Shown here in pieces: positions 9,031-16,506 of a stretch of 32,775 bases of DNA. Origin of the DNA: CBDUXP01 sp965371225 [NCBI: uncultured bacterium] (GTDB taxonomy: Bacteria; Abyssobacteria; SURF-5; CBDUXP01); assembly GCA_965371225.1 (NCBI GenBank), contig CBDUXP010000043.1, forward strand, positions 1-32,775, read 5' to 3'. The position numbers were made by a program, and so were the translations under genes. Each line of letters opens with the position of its first letter. The first letter of the stretch is position 1. The notes below the pieces were generated by a model. The model was not told where the DNA came from. It was given only the letters and a program-made list of their open reading frames with translations, and ran no database searches.

Positions 9031-9058
9031 ATCTTATCACACCCCTAGGGAATGTCTA
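9031..9058 (-). promoter_or_regulatory. Promoter of the small XRE gene
   Basis: Minus-strand TAGACA (9058-9053), a 16-bp spacer and TAAGAT (9036-9031). Transcription would start near 9024 and give a leader of about 50 nt before GTG 8972. Confidence 0.5.
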
Positions 9059-9127
9059 GTCTGTCACCGCTCGTTTCAGGCCCCCAGCCTTTAGGGCCCT
9101 CAGGTTCGTAATTTCCACGCCTCCGGG

Positions 9128-9186
9128 TCGTAGCTCTCCATGACTTGTACTGCTACAATACGGCCCTGGCTGGTGCGCAGCTACGA
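9128..9186 (+). promoter_or_regulatory. -10 element with nested dyads, candidate XRE operator
   Basis: The -10 TACAAT (9154-9159) overlaps the dyad TTGTA-ctgc-TACAA (9145-9158). A wider inverted repeat, TCGTAGCT (9128-9135) and AGCTACGA (9179-9186), is centred on the same -10. Such nested symmetry over a promoter is what an autoregulating XRE repressor would need. The binding protein is inferred, not shown. Confidence 0.45.
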
Positions 9187-9306
9187 GCATTTTGTGCAGT
9201 CGGGTACACGGGTTGGGGGTGTGGCGCTGGGTAGAGGCAGAAGCGCCTGGGCGTTGCATCGCCGTGATTGAATGGTTGGAATGATCTTCAGAAGGAGCGA
9301 TTCCCA

Positions 9307-9984
9307 ATGCACGTAGGGGACAACATCCGGCGCCTGCGAAAGGCTCGCCGGCTCTCACAAGGGGCGGTGGCGGCCATGGGGGGCTTCGACCGTCCGTACA
9401 TCTCGCGGGTGGAAACGGGAAAACAGACACCCTCGTTGAAGTTTCTCTCCCGGCTCGCGGAAATTCTCAACCTGCCGATGGCCGAATTTTTCATGTACCC
9501 GGTGACGGCCGTCTCCGACGAATGGTTGGACAAGCACGGTCGGGAACGGATGTACATCGACCTGCCCATCCTGGAACTTGCCACGCTTGGTGCCCAGCGC
9601 GAGCGGCAGGTCCCCGCGCGACAGCAGACCTACCGCAGCTTGGTCGGGCGCATCCGGCTGCACGACCAGGCCACGGAGTTCCAGGCGCCCTCGCCCGATG
9701 TTTTTGCCGTCCAGGTTCCGGACAGCGCCGCGTCCCCCGAAGTGTGTTCCGGGGATGTGCTCATCGTCGATCCCGGCGCGGCACTCGCCCACGGCGATAT
9801 GGCGGTCGTGGAGCCGACGCCGGGCGCGCCTGCCGAGGTGCGCGTGGCGCACTTCACCGGCGAGTCACCCGCGTTCATCAGCTACGATCGGGTCAGCCCG
9901 CCGCTCTCCGAGCCGGCCCACGTGTGGGGCCGCGTGATTCAGAAGTTCCGGAACTACCCGGCAGCCTCCTCCTCGGCAGCGTAG
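9307..9984 (+). CDS. XRE regulator with C-terminal S24/LexA-like domain
   Basis: The 225-residue protein has an N-terminal Cro/C1-type HTH (residues 3-60; RRLSQGAVAAMGGFDRPYIS, then GKQTPSLKFL) and a C-terminal fold resembling LexA/CI S24 peptidases (about 110-215; VFAVQVPDSAASPEVCSGDVLIVDP). The serine corresponding to the catalytic GDSM serine seems present (PDSA). The lysine of the dyad is not evident: the expected strand reads EVRVAHF. It may therefore sense a signal or dimerise without self-cleavage. ATG 9307 is supported by AAGGAG at 9292-9297. It likely controls its own divergent region. Confidence 0.85.
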   Translation: MHVGDNIRRLRKARRLSQGAVAAMGGFDRPYISRVETGKQTPSLKFLSRLAEILNLPMAEFFMYPVTAVSDEWLDKHGRERMYIDLPILELATLGAQRERQVPARQQTYRSLVGRIRLHDQATEFQAPSPDVFAVQVPDSAASPEVCSGDVLIVDPGAALAHGDMAVVEPTPGAPAEVRVAHFTGESPAFISYDRVSPPLSEPAHVWGRVIQKFRNYPAASSSAA

Positions 9985-10141
9985 GCTGCATCCCCCGGCG
10001 GGGGGGCGGGGTTGGGTCAGGCCGCGGCCGAGCGCGGAAGAGCGGGGAGACGCGCGCCGCGCCGTCGGTATGGGCTCGGCAGGTGGGCCCCCGAGGCGTC
10101 GGACCCGGCCGCGGGGGACGAAGTCGGGGGAGGCGCGCCGC

Positions 10142-10870
10142 CTAAATGTCCGGCGCGTCGTGAAACGTTAGCCGCGCCGACCCCAGTTCGATCACATCTC
10201 CCTCGCACAAAACATGCGCTTGGGTGCGTTCGCCGTTTACGCGGACCGACCGCAATCCACCGACGTGATCGATGTGGTACCCGCTGGAGCGGCGTCCGAT
10301 GATGGCATGCGTCTGGCCAATGAAGAGGCCGGGGATCCGCACCTCGCAGTGGCGGTTCTTCCCGAGCCGCACTTCCGCCGTGCCCAACTGGACGACGGGT
10401 TTGGCCCCGGGGACGCCGGTGACCCGCAGGTGCGCGCGGCGGGCCACGCTCATCTTCTCCTGGAAGGCCGCCATCTGCTCGGCCTTCACCACGACCGTGC
10501 CCCCCCCCTGGGAATCGATGGCGTGTGCCTGCGTGTGCGGATTGGTCGCGGAGGGAAGTGAGCCCGTGCTCCGTCCCAACTGCGAATGGCTGTCGAAGCG
10601 CAGCGTGTGTTTGCCGACGCCCACCTCGTCCCCGAACGTGAGCATTTCGTTGGTCACCCGGTCGCCGTTCAGGAACGTCCCGTTATTACTCTTGAGATCT
10701 TCAATGTAGTACAGGCCGTCGCGTTTCTCGATTTTCGAATGGTGTCGAGAGATATTCAGGTTGTCAATGATAATGTCGCAATCCGACGCCCGCCCGATGA
10801 CGAACACGTCCCGATCCATCTCGTACGTGCCAAGCACCTCGCGACCGAATAGTAAGGTCAAGATCGCCAT
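10142..10870 (-). CDS. Double FHA-domain protein
   Basis: The 242-residue cytoplasmic protein has a canonical N-terminal forkhead-associated domain (about residues 5-95) with GR at 26-27, SRHH at 41-44 and NNGT at 62-65, the phosphothreonine-binding residues. A second, degenerate FHA domain (about 150-238) has GK instead of GR and GQTH instead of SRxH. FHA domains bind phosphothreonine peptides and serve Ser/Thr-kinase signalling or secretion machinery; no kinase is encoded in the window. The linker holds a run of nine G (10500-10508 on the plus strand as C), a likely slippage site. It has its own strong promoter (10946-10974) downstream of pyrG. Confidence 0.88.
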   Translation of the reverse strand: MAILTLLFGREVLGTYEMDRDVFVIGRASDCDIIIDNLNISRHHSKIEKRDGLYYIEDLKSNNGTFLNGDRVTNEMLTFGDEVGVGKHTLRFDSHSQLGRSTGSLPSATNPHTQAHAIDSQGGGTVVVKAEQMAAFQEKMSVARRAHLRVTGVPGAKPVVQLGTAEVRLGKNRHCEVRIPGLFIGQTHAIIGRRSSGYHIDHVGGLRSVRVNGERTQAHVLCEGDVIELGSARLTFHDAPDI

Positions 10871-10945
10871 GACTCAGTCTCTCCGGCGCGCCCCGCGCCG
10901 CCCTCCGTCACCTGTAATAATCCGCAGCCCTCTCACGGCGAAGGC

Positions 10946-10974
10946 AGTATACCATTTCTGCTAATTCTGCGCAA
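10946..10974 (-). promoter_or_regulatory. Promoter of the FHA gene, extended -10
   Basis: Minus-strand TTGCGC (10974-10969), a 17-bp spacer and TATACT (10951-10946) preceded by TGG, an extended -10. The inverted repeat CGCAATA-cgcct-TATTGCG (10970-10988) covers the -35, so a repressor may act here. The same hairpin could also end the pyrG transcript, but it has no T-run. Confidence 0.65.
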
Positions 10975-10999
10975 TACGCCTTATTGCGGACCTGTGCTA

Positions 11000-12640
11000 C
11001 TAATCTGTTGCTTTATCAGCAATTTCTGGCTTGAATTGGAGGGCGGCTCGGACAAACTCGACGAACATGGCTGAGGGGTTTTCCAGGGTCGACGTCAGTT
11101 CGGGGTGAAACTGACTGGCCATGAAGAAGGGGTGATCCTTCAGCTCCAGCACTTGCATGATCCGCTGCCCGCGGGCGCGCCCGGAGAACACGAGGCCGTT
11201 GCCGCGGAGCCGCTCAACGTAGTCGGGGTTGACCTCGCTCCGATGGCGGAACCGGCGCCGGGCGCGGGACCCGAACAGGTCGTACGCCTTTGTGCGTTTC
11301 GCGATGACCACGTCTTGCCCCCCCAGCCGCATGGTGCCGCCCTTCGTCGTCACGTCCACCTGCTCGGGCAGGATATCCACCACGGGATGGGGGGTGTCGG
11401 GATTGATCTCCGTACTGTTGGCCTCCTCCAGCCCGCACACGTGGCGCGCGTACTCGACCACCGCGAGCTGCATGCCGTAGCACAGGCCCAGGAAGGGCAT
11501 CCGGTATTCCCGCGCGTACTGAATCACCGCGATTTTCCCTTCGGTCCCCCGGCCCCCGAAGCCCCCGGGCACGACCACCCCATGCACCCCCGCGAGGGCG
11601 GCAGCCAGCTTCCCCTTGCCACGCTCGAGCGCCGTGGTTTCGATCCAGACCCGGTCCACCTGGCACTTCAAGTGCGCGCCGGCGTGATTGAGCGCCTCCT
11701 CCACCGAGAGATACGAATCGGCCAGCTCCGTGTACTTGCCGCAGATGGCGATTTTCACGCGCTTCTTGGGGCTCCGCATGTTGTCCACCAGCCGCTTCCA
11801 CGGCCGCAACTGGTTGGCCAGCGGCAGGCCCAGGTGCCGGCTGAGGATCCGGCGCAGCCCCTCGGACTCGAAGATCAGCGGCAGCTCGTAGATGCACGAC
11901 AGGTCCGGATCGCTGATGACGTGGGTCGGGGGCACGCCGCACAGCCACGCCAGTTTCTGCTTCGTTTTCGGGGTCAGCCGCGCCGCAGACCGGCCGACGA
12001 TGACGTGGGGGAACAGGCCGCGCTCCCGCAAGAAGATGATGCTCTGCTGCAAGGGCTTGGTCTTCTGCTGCCCTTGCGCGTCCACGACGGGGAGGTGGCC
12101 CAGATGCACGAAACAGATGTCCTGCGGGGGCACTTCAGCATGCAACTCCCGCATGGCCTCCAGGAACCACAGGTTCTCCAGGTCGCCCACCGTGCCACCG
12201 ATTTCCACCAGGACGATGTCCGCCTTCTGCCGGCGCGCGATGCGCCGCAGCCGGTCGCGGATCTCCCCCGTCACGTGCGGAATGACCTGGATGGTCTTGC
12301 CCAGGAAATCGCCGCGCCGTTCCTTTTCCACCAATGACTGAAAGATCGCGCCCGACGTGAGGCTCCACTCGGACTTGCACGTGACGCCCATAAAGCGTTC
12401 GTAGTGGCCGAAGTCGAGATCCACTTCCCCCCCGTCGTCGAGCACGAACACTTCCCCGTGCTCCACGGGATTCATCGTGCCGGGATCCACGTTGAGGTAC
12501 CCGTCGCATTTGACGGGGACGACGGTGTACTTCGGGGAGAAAAGGCGCCCAATGCTCGCAGCCACGACCCCCTTGCCCAGCCCGGACATGACGCCGCCCG
12601 TAACCACGATCCACTTCGTCTGCGCGGCCCTAGGCGGCAT
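11000..12640 (-). CDS. pyrG: CTP synthase (glutamine-hydrolysing), unusual sequence type
   Basis: The 546-residue enzyme converts UTP to CTP using ATP and glutamine, the last step of de novo pyrimidine nucleotide synthesis. The N-terminal synthetase domain has VVTGGVMSGLGKGV, the NVDPGTMNPVEHGEVF block and the GHYERF motif. The C-terminal glutamine amidotransferase domain (about 300-540) has the nucleophile cysteine in GLCYGMQ, the oxyanion motif PGGFGGRGTEG, and His-Glu in FHPE. Length is normal. The segment VKCDGYLNVDPG replaces the common KxDPYxNVDPG. From memory, this form occurs in CPR-type CTP synthases. ATG 12640; divergent from the transketolase-like genes; the promoter lies 97 bp upstream. 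Function confident. Confidence 0.97.
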   Translation of the reverse strand: MPPRAAQTKWIVVTGGVMSGLGKGVVAASIGRLFSPKYTVVPVKCDGYLNVDPGTMNPVEHGEVFVLDDGGEVDLDFGHYERFMGVTCKSEWSLTSGAIFQSLVEKERRGDFLGKTIQVIPHVTGEIRDRLRRIARRQKADIVLVEIGGTVGDLENLWFLEAMRELHAEVPPQDICFVHLGHLPVVDAQGQQKTKPLQQSIIFLRERGLFPHVIVGRSAARLTPKTKQKLAWLCGVPPTHVISDPDLSCIYELPLIFESEGLRRILSRHLGLPLANQLRPWKRLVDNMRSPKKRVKIAICGKYTELADSYLSVEEALNHAGAHLKCQVDRVWIETTALERGKGKLAAALAGVHGVVVPGGFGGRGTEGKIAVIQYAREYRMPFLGLCYGMQLAVVEYARHVCGLEEANSTEINPDTPHPVVDILPEQVDVTTKGGTMRLGGQDVVIAKRTKAYDLFGSRARRRFRHRSEVNPDYVERLRGNGLVFSGRARGQRIMQVLELKDHPFFMASQFHPELTSTLENPSAMFVEFVRAALQFKPEIADKATD

Positions 12641-12713
12641 ACGGGGAACCTACGGGATCGGCACGGGCAGCCGGAAGGGGGGAGGAAAAGACGTCGGCGG
12701 GGGGATGCGAGCA

Positions 12714-12730
12714 CCGTGCGAACAGCACGG
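12714..12730 (-). promoter_or_regulatory. Hairpin at the predicted 5' end of the pyrG mRNA
   Basis: CCGTGC-tgttc-GCACGG on the minus strand, starting within a base of the predicted transcription start (about 12730). Downstream the leader is markedly pyrimidine-rich (around 12700-12667). It may stabilise the mRNA or take part in pyrimidine-responsive control. Confidence 0.5.
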
Positions 12731-12736
12731 AAACGG

Positions 12737-12765
12737 ATAGTAGCACCGGCCCTTGCGCGCGTCAA
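12737..12765 (-). promoter_or_regulatory. Promoter of pyrG
   Basis: Minus-strand TTGACG (12765-12760), a 17-bp spacer and TACTAT (12742-12737), a good sigma-70 match. It predicts a leader of about 90 nt before the ATG at 12640. Confidence 0.65.
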
Positions 12766-12846
12766 TCGCGCGCCGGACGCGCAGGGCTACTGCGCCTGCG
12801 GGACGGCCCCGCCCGCCCGAGCGGCATCACCACCCGCGTCATCCAC

Positions 12847-12875
12847 TTGCGCTTTGATCGGACGCGCCCCAGACT
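12847..12875 (+). promoter_or_regulatory. Possible leaderless promoter of the transketolase-like pair
   Basis: TTGCGC (12847-12852), a 17-bp spacer and CAGACT (12870-12875), 6 nt before ATG 12882. The -10 lacks its first T, so this is weak, but the spacing equals that at 20731. Confidence 0.35.
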
Positions 12876-12881
12876 ACGCCC

Positions 12882-13787
12882 ATGCCGGGCCAGCCCGCCG
12901 ACGCACCAACCGCACTGGATCAGCGCGCGTTCGTGGCGGAACTGAGCCGGCAACTGATCGGCAAGGCCACGGAACTGCGGCACGCGCTGATCGATCTCGC
13001 CGCCCAGGCGTCCTCCGCCCCCATCGGCGGGTGCCTCTCCCTCGTCGATCTCGCATGCGCGCTGTACTACCAGTACCTCGAATTGGATCTCGATACGCCC
13101 GGCGCACCAGGGCGGGACCGCATCATCTTCAGCAAGGCGCACGCGCTGCTCACGCTGCAACCGCTACTCGCGGAACTCGGGTCCCTCGACGCGGACGCGT
13201 ACGGCGAGCTGGCGAAGGACCGGTGCCGCGCACCGGGGGTGCCCGATCTCGGCCCGGTGCCGGGCTTGGATGCAGCGCCCGTGCTTCCGGGGGTGGGCCT
13301 CGGCCTCGCCGCGGGTCGCGCACTCGCTGGCCAGCTCACGCAACGGAACTGGCGCGTCTTCTGCCTCATGGGCGACGGCGAACTCACCGACGGGGGGGTG
13401 TGGGAAGCGGCCGCTTTCGCGGCGCACTATCGTCTGGGCAATCTCGTCGCCATTCTGGATCGCAACGGTCTCACGGCCGACGGGCCGACGCTGGACACCC
13501 TGGACCCGGAGCCGGTAGCCGGCAAATGGTTCAACGCCGGGTGGGAGGTGATCGAGATCGATGGAAACAAGATGGAGCACGTGGCGTGGGCGTTGGAGAC
13601 GCTCCCGCCTCCCACCGACCCAAAGCCCGTCCTGATCCTCGCCGCGACGCAATCGGGAGCCGGGGTGGATTTCATGACGGATCAGGGAGCGTGGCACCGG
13701 GGCACCATCACCCCGGAGGTCGCCGCCAAGGCCCACGCCAGCATTGACGTCCATGCAGCGGCGTGCCTCGCGGCGGTGAAAGCCTGA
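12882..13787 (+). CDS. Transketolase N-terminal (TPP-binding) domain protein, divergent
   Basis: The 301-residue protein matches the first domain of transketolase. It has the thiamine pyrophosphate motif GDGELTDGGVWEAA (about 165-178) ending in LDRNG, then GKWFNAGWEVIEIDG. Split transketolases encode this and the second domain as two genes. Canonical residues are eroded: SKGHA is SKAHA, and the GSLGxGL loop reads VLPGVGLGLAAG. It may be a paralogue with another acyloin or decarboxylase role rather than pentose-phosphate transketolase. Its TGA overlaps the ATG of the partner gene by one base (TGATG), so the two are translationally coupled. TPP binding is likely; the reaction is uncertain. Confidence 0.82.
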   Translation: MPGQPADAPTALDQRAFVAELSRQLIGKATELRHALIDLAAQASSAPIGGCLSLVDLACALYYQYLELDLDTPGAPGRDRIIFSKAHALLTLQPLLAELGSLDADAYGELAKDRCRAPGVPDLGPVPGLDAAPVLPGVGLGLAAGRALAGQLTQRNWRVFCLMGDGELTDGGVWEAAAFAAHYRLGNLVAILDRNGLTADGPTLDTLDPEPVAGKWFNAGWEVIEIDGNKMEHVAWALETLPPPTDPKPVLILAATQSGAGVDFMTDQGAWHRGTITPEVAAKAHASIDVHAAACLAAVKA

Positions 13788-14218
13788 TGGCCGCGTCGTT
13801 GGGTGATGCGCTCGCCGCGGCGCTGACGGCCGACGCGCGCCACGTGCTGCTCCTGCTCGGCGGGGGCGGCGCCCCGGCCGCCCAGCCCAGCGTCGCTGCC
13901 CACCCGGAGCGCACCATCGCCTGTGGCCGCGGGGAGCAGACCGCGGTGCTCGTCGCGGCCGGGTTGGCAGCGGAGGGACGCCGGCCGATCGTGCTCCTGC
14001 ACGCTCCCCTCCTTGCGGGGCGGGGGGCGGCGCTGTTTGATGCCCTGTGCGTCGCCGAGCCGCTAGACGTGCTGTTGGTAGTGCGGGGTGACCTCCCGCC
14101 GGGGGTGGCGGCGCCACGGCGCGGCACCGTCACGGCGGCCGATTCCGCCGACGACGCGGCCGAACGGTTGCCGGCCCTGGCGGCGGCGGCCGGGCCGCGG
14201 GTGCTCCTGGTCCCATGA
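13787..14218 (+). CDS. Truncated transketolase Pyr-domain protein
   Basis: The 143-residue protein resembles the pyrimidine-binding domain of transketolase. It has ACGRGEQTAVLVAAGLAAEGRRPIV, where GEQ corresponds to the IAEQ glutamate that activates the thiamine cofactor. A full C-terminal half of a split transketolase is about 300 residues and adds a third domain; this one ends after the Pyr domain. It is thus closer in layout to two-subunit TPP enzymes such as sulfopyruvate decarboxylase. Coupled to the preceding gene by a one-base overlap. The MBL-fold gene downstream has a separate -10. Function inferred only at the fold level. Confidence 0.7.
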   Translation: MAASLGDALAAALTADARHVLLLLGGGGAPAAQPSVAAHPERTIACGRGEQTAVLVAAGLAAEGRRPIVLLHAPLLAGRGAALFDALCVAEPLDVLLVVRGDLPPGVAAPRRGTVTAADSADDAAERLPALAAAAGPRVLLVP

Positions 14219-14285
14219 CCGTGAGGGGACGGGGCCTGGGCCCCGGCCGCTGGGCCGGTCGCACCATCCCAAAGGGATTTAGCTT

Positions 14286-14291
14286 TATAAT
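14286..14291 (+). promoter_or_regulatory. -10 element for the MBL-fold gene
   Basis: A perfect TATAAT in a locally AT-rich patch, 44 bp before ATG 14336. No convincing -35 at 16-18 bp. GC-rich hairpin-forming sequence (GGGGCCTGGGCCCC, 14231-14244) lies just upstream and may end the previous transcript. Confidence 0.4.
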
Positions 14292-14335
14292 GATCTCCGG
14301 TTTGCCAGCGGCCCGACAGCGCGGCACCCCCTCAC

Positions 14336-15262
14336 ATGAGTAAAGCGAAGCAACCCAACTCCGATTTCACCGTGACGTTTCGCGGGGTGCGGGGGAACCA
14401 TCCCACGCCGGAGATGGACAAGATGGGGGTGGGCGGCAACACCACGTGCATCGAGATCCGGGCGGGCAAGCGACTGCTGATCCTGGACGCGGGGACCGGC
14501 ATCATCTCGCTGGGCAACACGCTCATGCCGGACATCGATGCCAACGGCGGCCTGAGTGCGACCCTGCTCTTTACCCACGCCCATGTGGATCACGTCCAGG
14601 GATTCCCCTTCTTCAAGCCCGCGTACCTGCCTTCCAGTGAACTGTTCATCTTCGGCCCCGGCCACTTGCAGGCCGACCTGGAGGAGAGCCTGGCGCGCGC
14701 CATGTTGCCCTCGAATTTCCCCGTCGAGCTGGCGGAGATGACGTCCATGAAGTACATCTCGACCGTCGATGAGGACAGCCTGATTTGCTATCCCGGGCCC
14801 ACCCAGGCACCGGAAGTCATCGACGCCAACCGCGCGGGCAAGCCGAAAGCGAGCGAGTTGCGCGTGAGCATCATGAGCAGCCGCGCCCACCCGAACAGCC
14901 TGGTGCTCATTTACCGGCTGGCGTGGAAAGGCCGCAGCCTCGTCATCGCCACGGACATCGAGGGCTACCACGGCGGCGACGCCCGCCTCATTCATTTCGC
15001 CCAAGACGCCGACCTGCTCATCCACGATTCCCAGTTCGACGTGGACGACTACGCGGACCCCAAGAACCCGCGCCAGGGCTGGGGCCACAGTACCTGGGAG
15101 ATGGCCACCGACGTGGCGAAGAAAGCCAAGGTCAAGCAGTTGGCGTTGTGCCACTACGATCCGTCGTACACGGACGAACGCATCGCCAGCATGGAAGCGC
15201 GCGCGAAAAAACAGTTCCGCAACACCGTCGCTGGCCGCGAGGGTGCGACCCTCACCATCTAG
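14336..15262 (+). CDS. Metallo-beta-lactamase-fold hydrolase
   Basis: The 308-residue protein has the metal-binding motif THAHVDH (HxHxDH) at about residue 79, the later aspartate in IATDIEG (about 206) and a final histidine in LCHYDP (about 277). A GWGHSTWE segment is shared with PhnP/phosphodiesterase-like MBL enzymes. It starts with [13 protein letters not shown], the usual beta strand of this branch. These enzymes hydrolyse phosphodiesters or related bonds with two metal ions; the substrate here is unknown. ATG 14336 lacks a Shine-Dalgarno. The AIM24-like gene follows after 38 bp and may share its transcript. Confidence 0.85.
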   Translation: MSKAKQPNSDFTVTFRGVRGNHPTPEMDKMGVGGNTTCIEIRAGKRLLILDAGTGIISLGNTLMPDIDANGGLSATLLFTHAHVDHVQGFPFFKPAYLPSSELFIFGPGHLQADLEESLARAMLPSNFPVELAEMTSMKYISTVDEDSLICYPGPTQAPEVIDANRAGKPKASELRVSIMSSRAHPNSLVLIYRLAWKGRSLVIATDIEGYHGGDARLIHFAQDADLLIHDSQFDVDDYADPKNPRQGWGHSTWEMATDVAKKAKVKQLALCHYDPSYTDERIASMEARAKKQFRNTVAGREGATLTI

Positions 15263-15300
15263 CGAGCCACGCCGGAACCGCGGGCGTCGGGGAGGACACT

Positions 15301-16080
15301 ATGCCCAGCCACGAGATCGACTTCAAAATCCACGGCGATGACATGCAGTACGTGCGGGTCGGTCTGGACCACGGGGAAACGGTCATCGCCGAGGCCGGCA
15401 TGATGATGTACATGGAAGACGGGATCGCGTTCGAGGCGAAGCTAGGGGACGGATCCTCGGCGGACGAGGGCATGTTGACGAAGCTCGTGAAAGCGGCCGC
15501 GCGCGCAGCCACGCAAGAATCCCTGTTCCTGACCCACTTCACGAACACGGGCGACGGGCGCAAGGTCGTGGCGTTTGCTGCGCCCTATCCCGGCAAGATC
15601 GTGCCCCTGGACCTGGCCGAGCTGGGGGGCGACCTCTTATGCCAGAAGGACGCTTTCTTGGCCGCCGCGCTCGGGACCCAGATCTCCATCGCCTTCAACA
15701 AGCGGTTTGGCGCGGGCCTGTTCGGGGGGGAAGGGTTCATCCTGCAGCGCTTGCTGGGAGACGGGAAAGCGTTCATCCACGCCTGCGGCACGGTGCAGAA
15801 GCGGCGGTTGGACGGCCAGCGCCTGCGGGTGGACCCCGGTTGTCTCCTCGCCTTCACCAAGGGGATCGAGTACGACATCCAGCGGGCCGGCAATCTCAAA
15901 ACGATGCTGTTCGGCGGTGAGTCTCCCTTCCTCGCCACCTTGACCGGGACCGGCATCGTCTGGCTGCAGTCCCTACCCTTCTCGCGGCTCGCCACGCGCA
16001 TCGTGCAGTCGGTACCCAGCAAAGGCGGCAAGAGCGTTGGCCAGGGTAGCGTGCTCGGCAGCATCATCGACAACGTCTGA
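15301..16080 (+). CDS. AIM24/TIGR00266-family protein
   Basis: The 259-residue protein begins [19 protein letters not shown] and has [13 protein letters not shown] (about 31-43), LFLTHFTN, and [25 protein letters not shown]. These signatures mark the conserved family named after yeast AIM24. The fold is a beta-rich barrel; the bacterial role is not established. GGGGAGG at 15289-15295, 5 nt before ATG 15301, is one of the best ribosome-binding sites in the window. It lies between the MBL-fold gene and acpS on the same strand with short gaps, a likely operon, though no functional link is obvious. Confidence 0.88.
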   Translation: MPSHEIDFKIHGDDMQYVRVGLDHGETVIAEAGMMMYMEDGIAFEAKLGDGSSADEGMLTKLVKAAARAATQESLFLTHFTNTGDGRKVVAFAAPYPGKIVPLDLAELGGDLLCQKDAFLAAALGTQISIAFNKRFGAGLFGGEGFILQRLLGDGKAFIHACGTVQKRRLDGQRLRVDPGCLLAFTKGIEYDIQRAGNLKTMLFGGESPFLATLTGTGIVWLQSLPFSRLATRIVQSVPSKGGKSVGQGSVLGSIIDNV

Positions 16081-16101
16081 CCAGAGCGGAGCGGCCGCCG
16101 C

Positions 16102-16491
16102 ATGATCCTGGGTATTGGGGTAGACGTTGTGGAAATTGGCCGCATCCGCGCAGTGCTCGATCGCTTCGGCGACCGGTTCCAGCGCCGGTGTTTCACCGCC
16201 GGGGAGCGAGAATACTGCAACAGCAAGACGCACGCCGCGCCCCACTATGCCGTCCGCTTCGCCGCCAAGGAGGCCGCCTTCAAAGCCATCGGCACCGGCC
16301 TGCGCGGCGTGACCTGGCAGGACGCGGATGTGCAGCGGGCGCCCGGGGAAGCGCCGACCCTGGTCCTCACCGGACAGGCCTTCGTCCACTTTTCCAGGAT
16401 CGGAGGCACGCACGTGTACCTCAGCCTGAGCCACGGCCGCGAAGTGGCCATCGCCCAGGTCCTCGTCGAGCGCCGGCGGGATGCCCGGTGA
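16102..16491 (+). CDS. acpS: Holo-[acyl-carrier-protein] synthase
   Basis: The 129-residue enzyme transfers the 4'-phosphopantetheine arm from CoA to a serine of acyl carrier protein, activating fatty-acid synthesis. It shows the N-terminal GIGVDVVEIGRI with the magnesium-binding aspartate, the RFAAKEAAFKAIG motif with the second metal ligand, and the C-terminal LSLSHGREVAIA. Length is normal for AcpS trimers. It starts 21 bp after the AIM24-like gene and is convergent with the channel gene (15-bp gap). The start ATG has only a weak GAGCGG upstream. Confidence 0.96.
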   Translation: MILGIGVDVVEIGRIRAVLDRFGDRFQRRCFTAGEREYCNSKTHAAPHYAVRFAAKEAAFKAIGTGLRGVTWQDADVQRAPGEAPTLVLTGQAFVHFSRIGGTHVYLSLSHGREVAIAQVLVERRRDAR

Positions 16492-16506
16492 GATGCGGCC
16501 GCGGGG

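Larger units (their letters stand above)
8973..9306. other. Divergent intergenic region between two XRE genes
   Basis: The 334 bp hold a promoter for the small XRE gene (9031-9058, minus), a -10 with overlapping dyads (9128-9186, plus) and the Shine-Dalgarno AAGGAG (9292-9297) of the larger XRE gene. The stretch 9190-9290 has no supportable gene; a 32-codon GTG frame at 9175 has no ribosome-binding site. Confidence 0.6.

Noticed and set aside
9175-9273. Small GTG open frame in the XRE intergenic region
   Set aside because: No ribosome-binding site and no protein-like composition.
8775-9984. Prophage lysogeny module (CI/Cro)
   Set aside because: Two XRE genes face away from each other, but no integrase, structural gene or att-like repeat is present.
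9991-10140. Terminator between the convergent XRE/S24 and FHA genes
   Set aside because: CCCCC-ggc-GGGGG can pair, but it merges with G-runs, has no T-tract and is likely only base composition.
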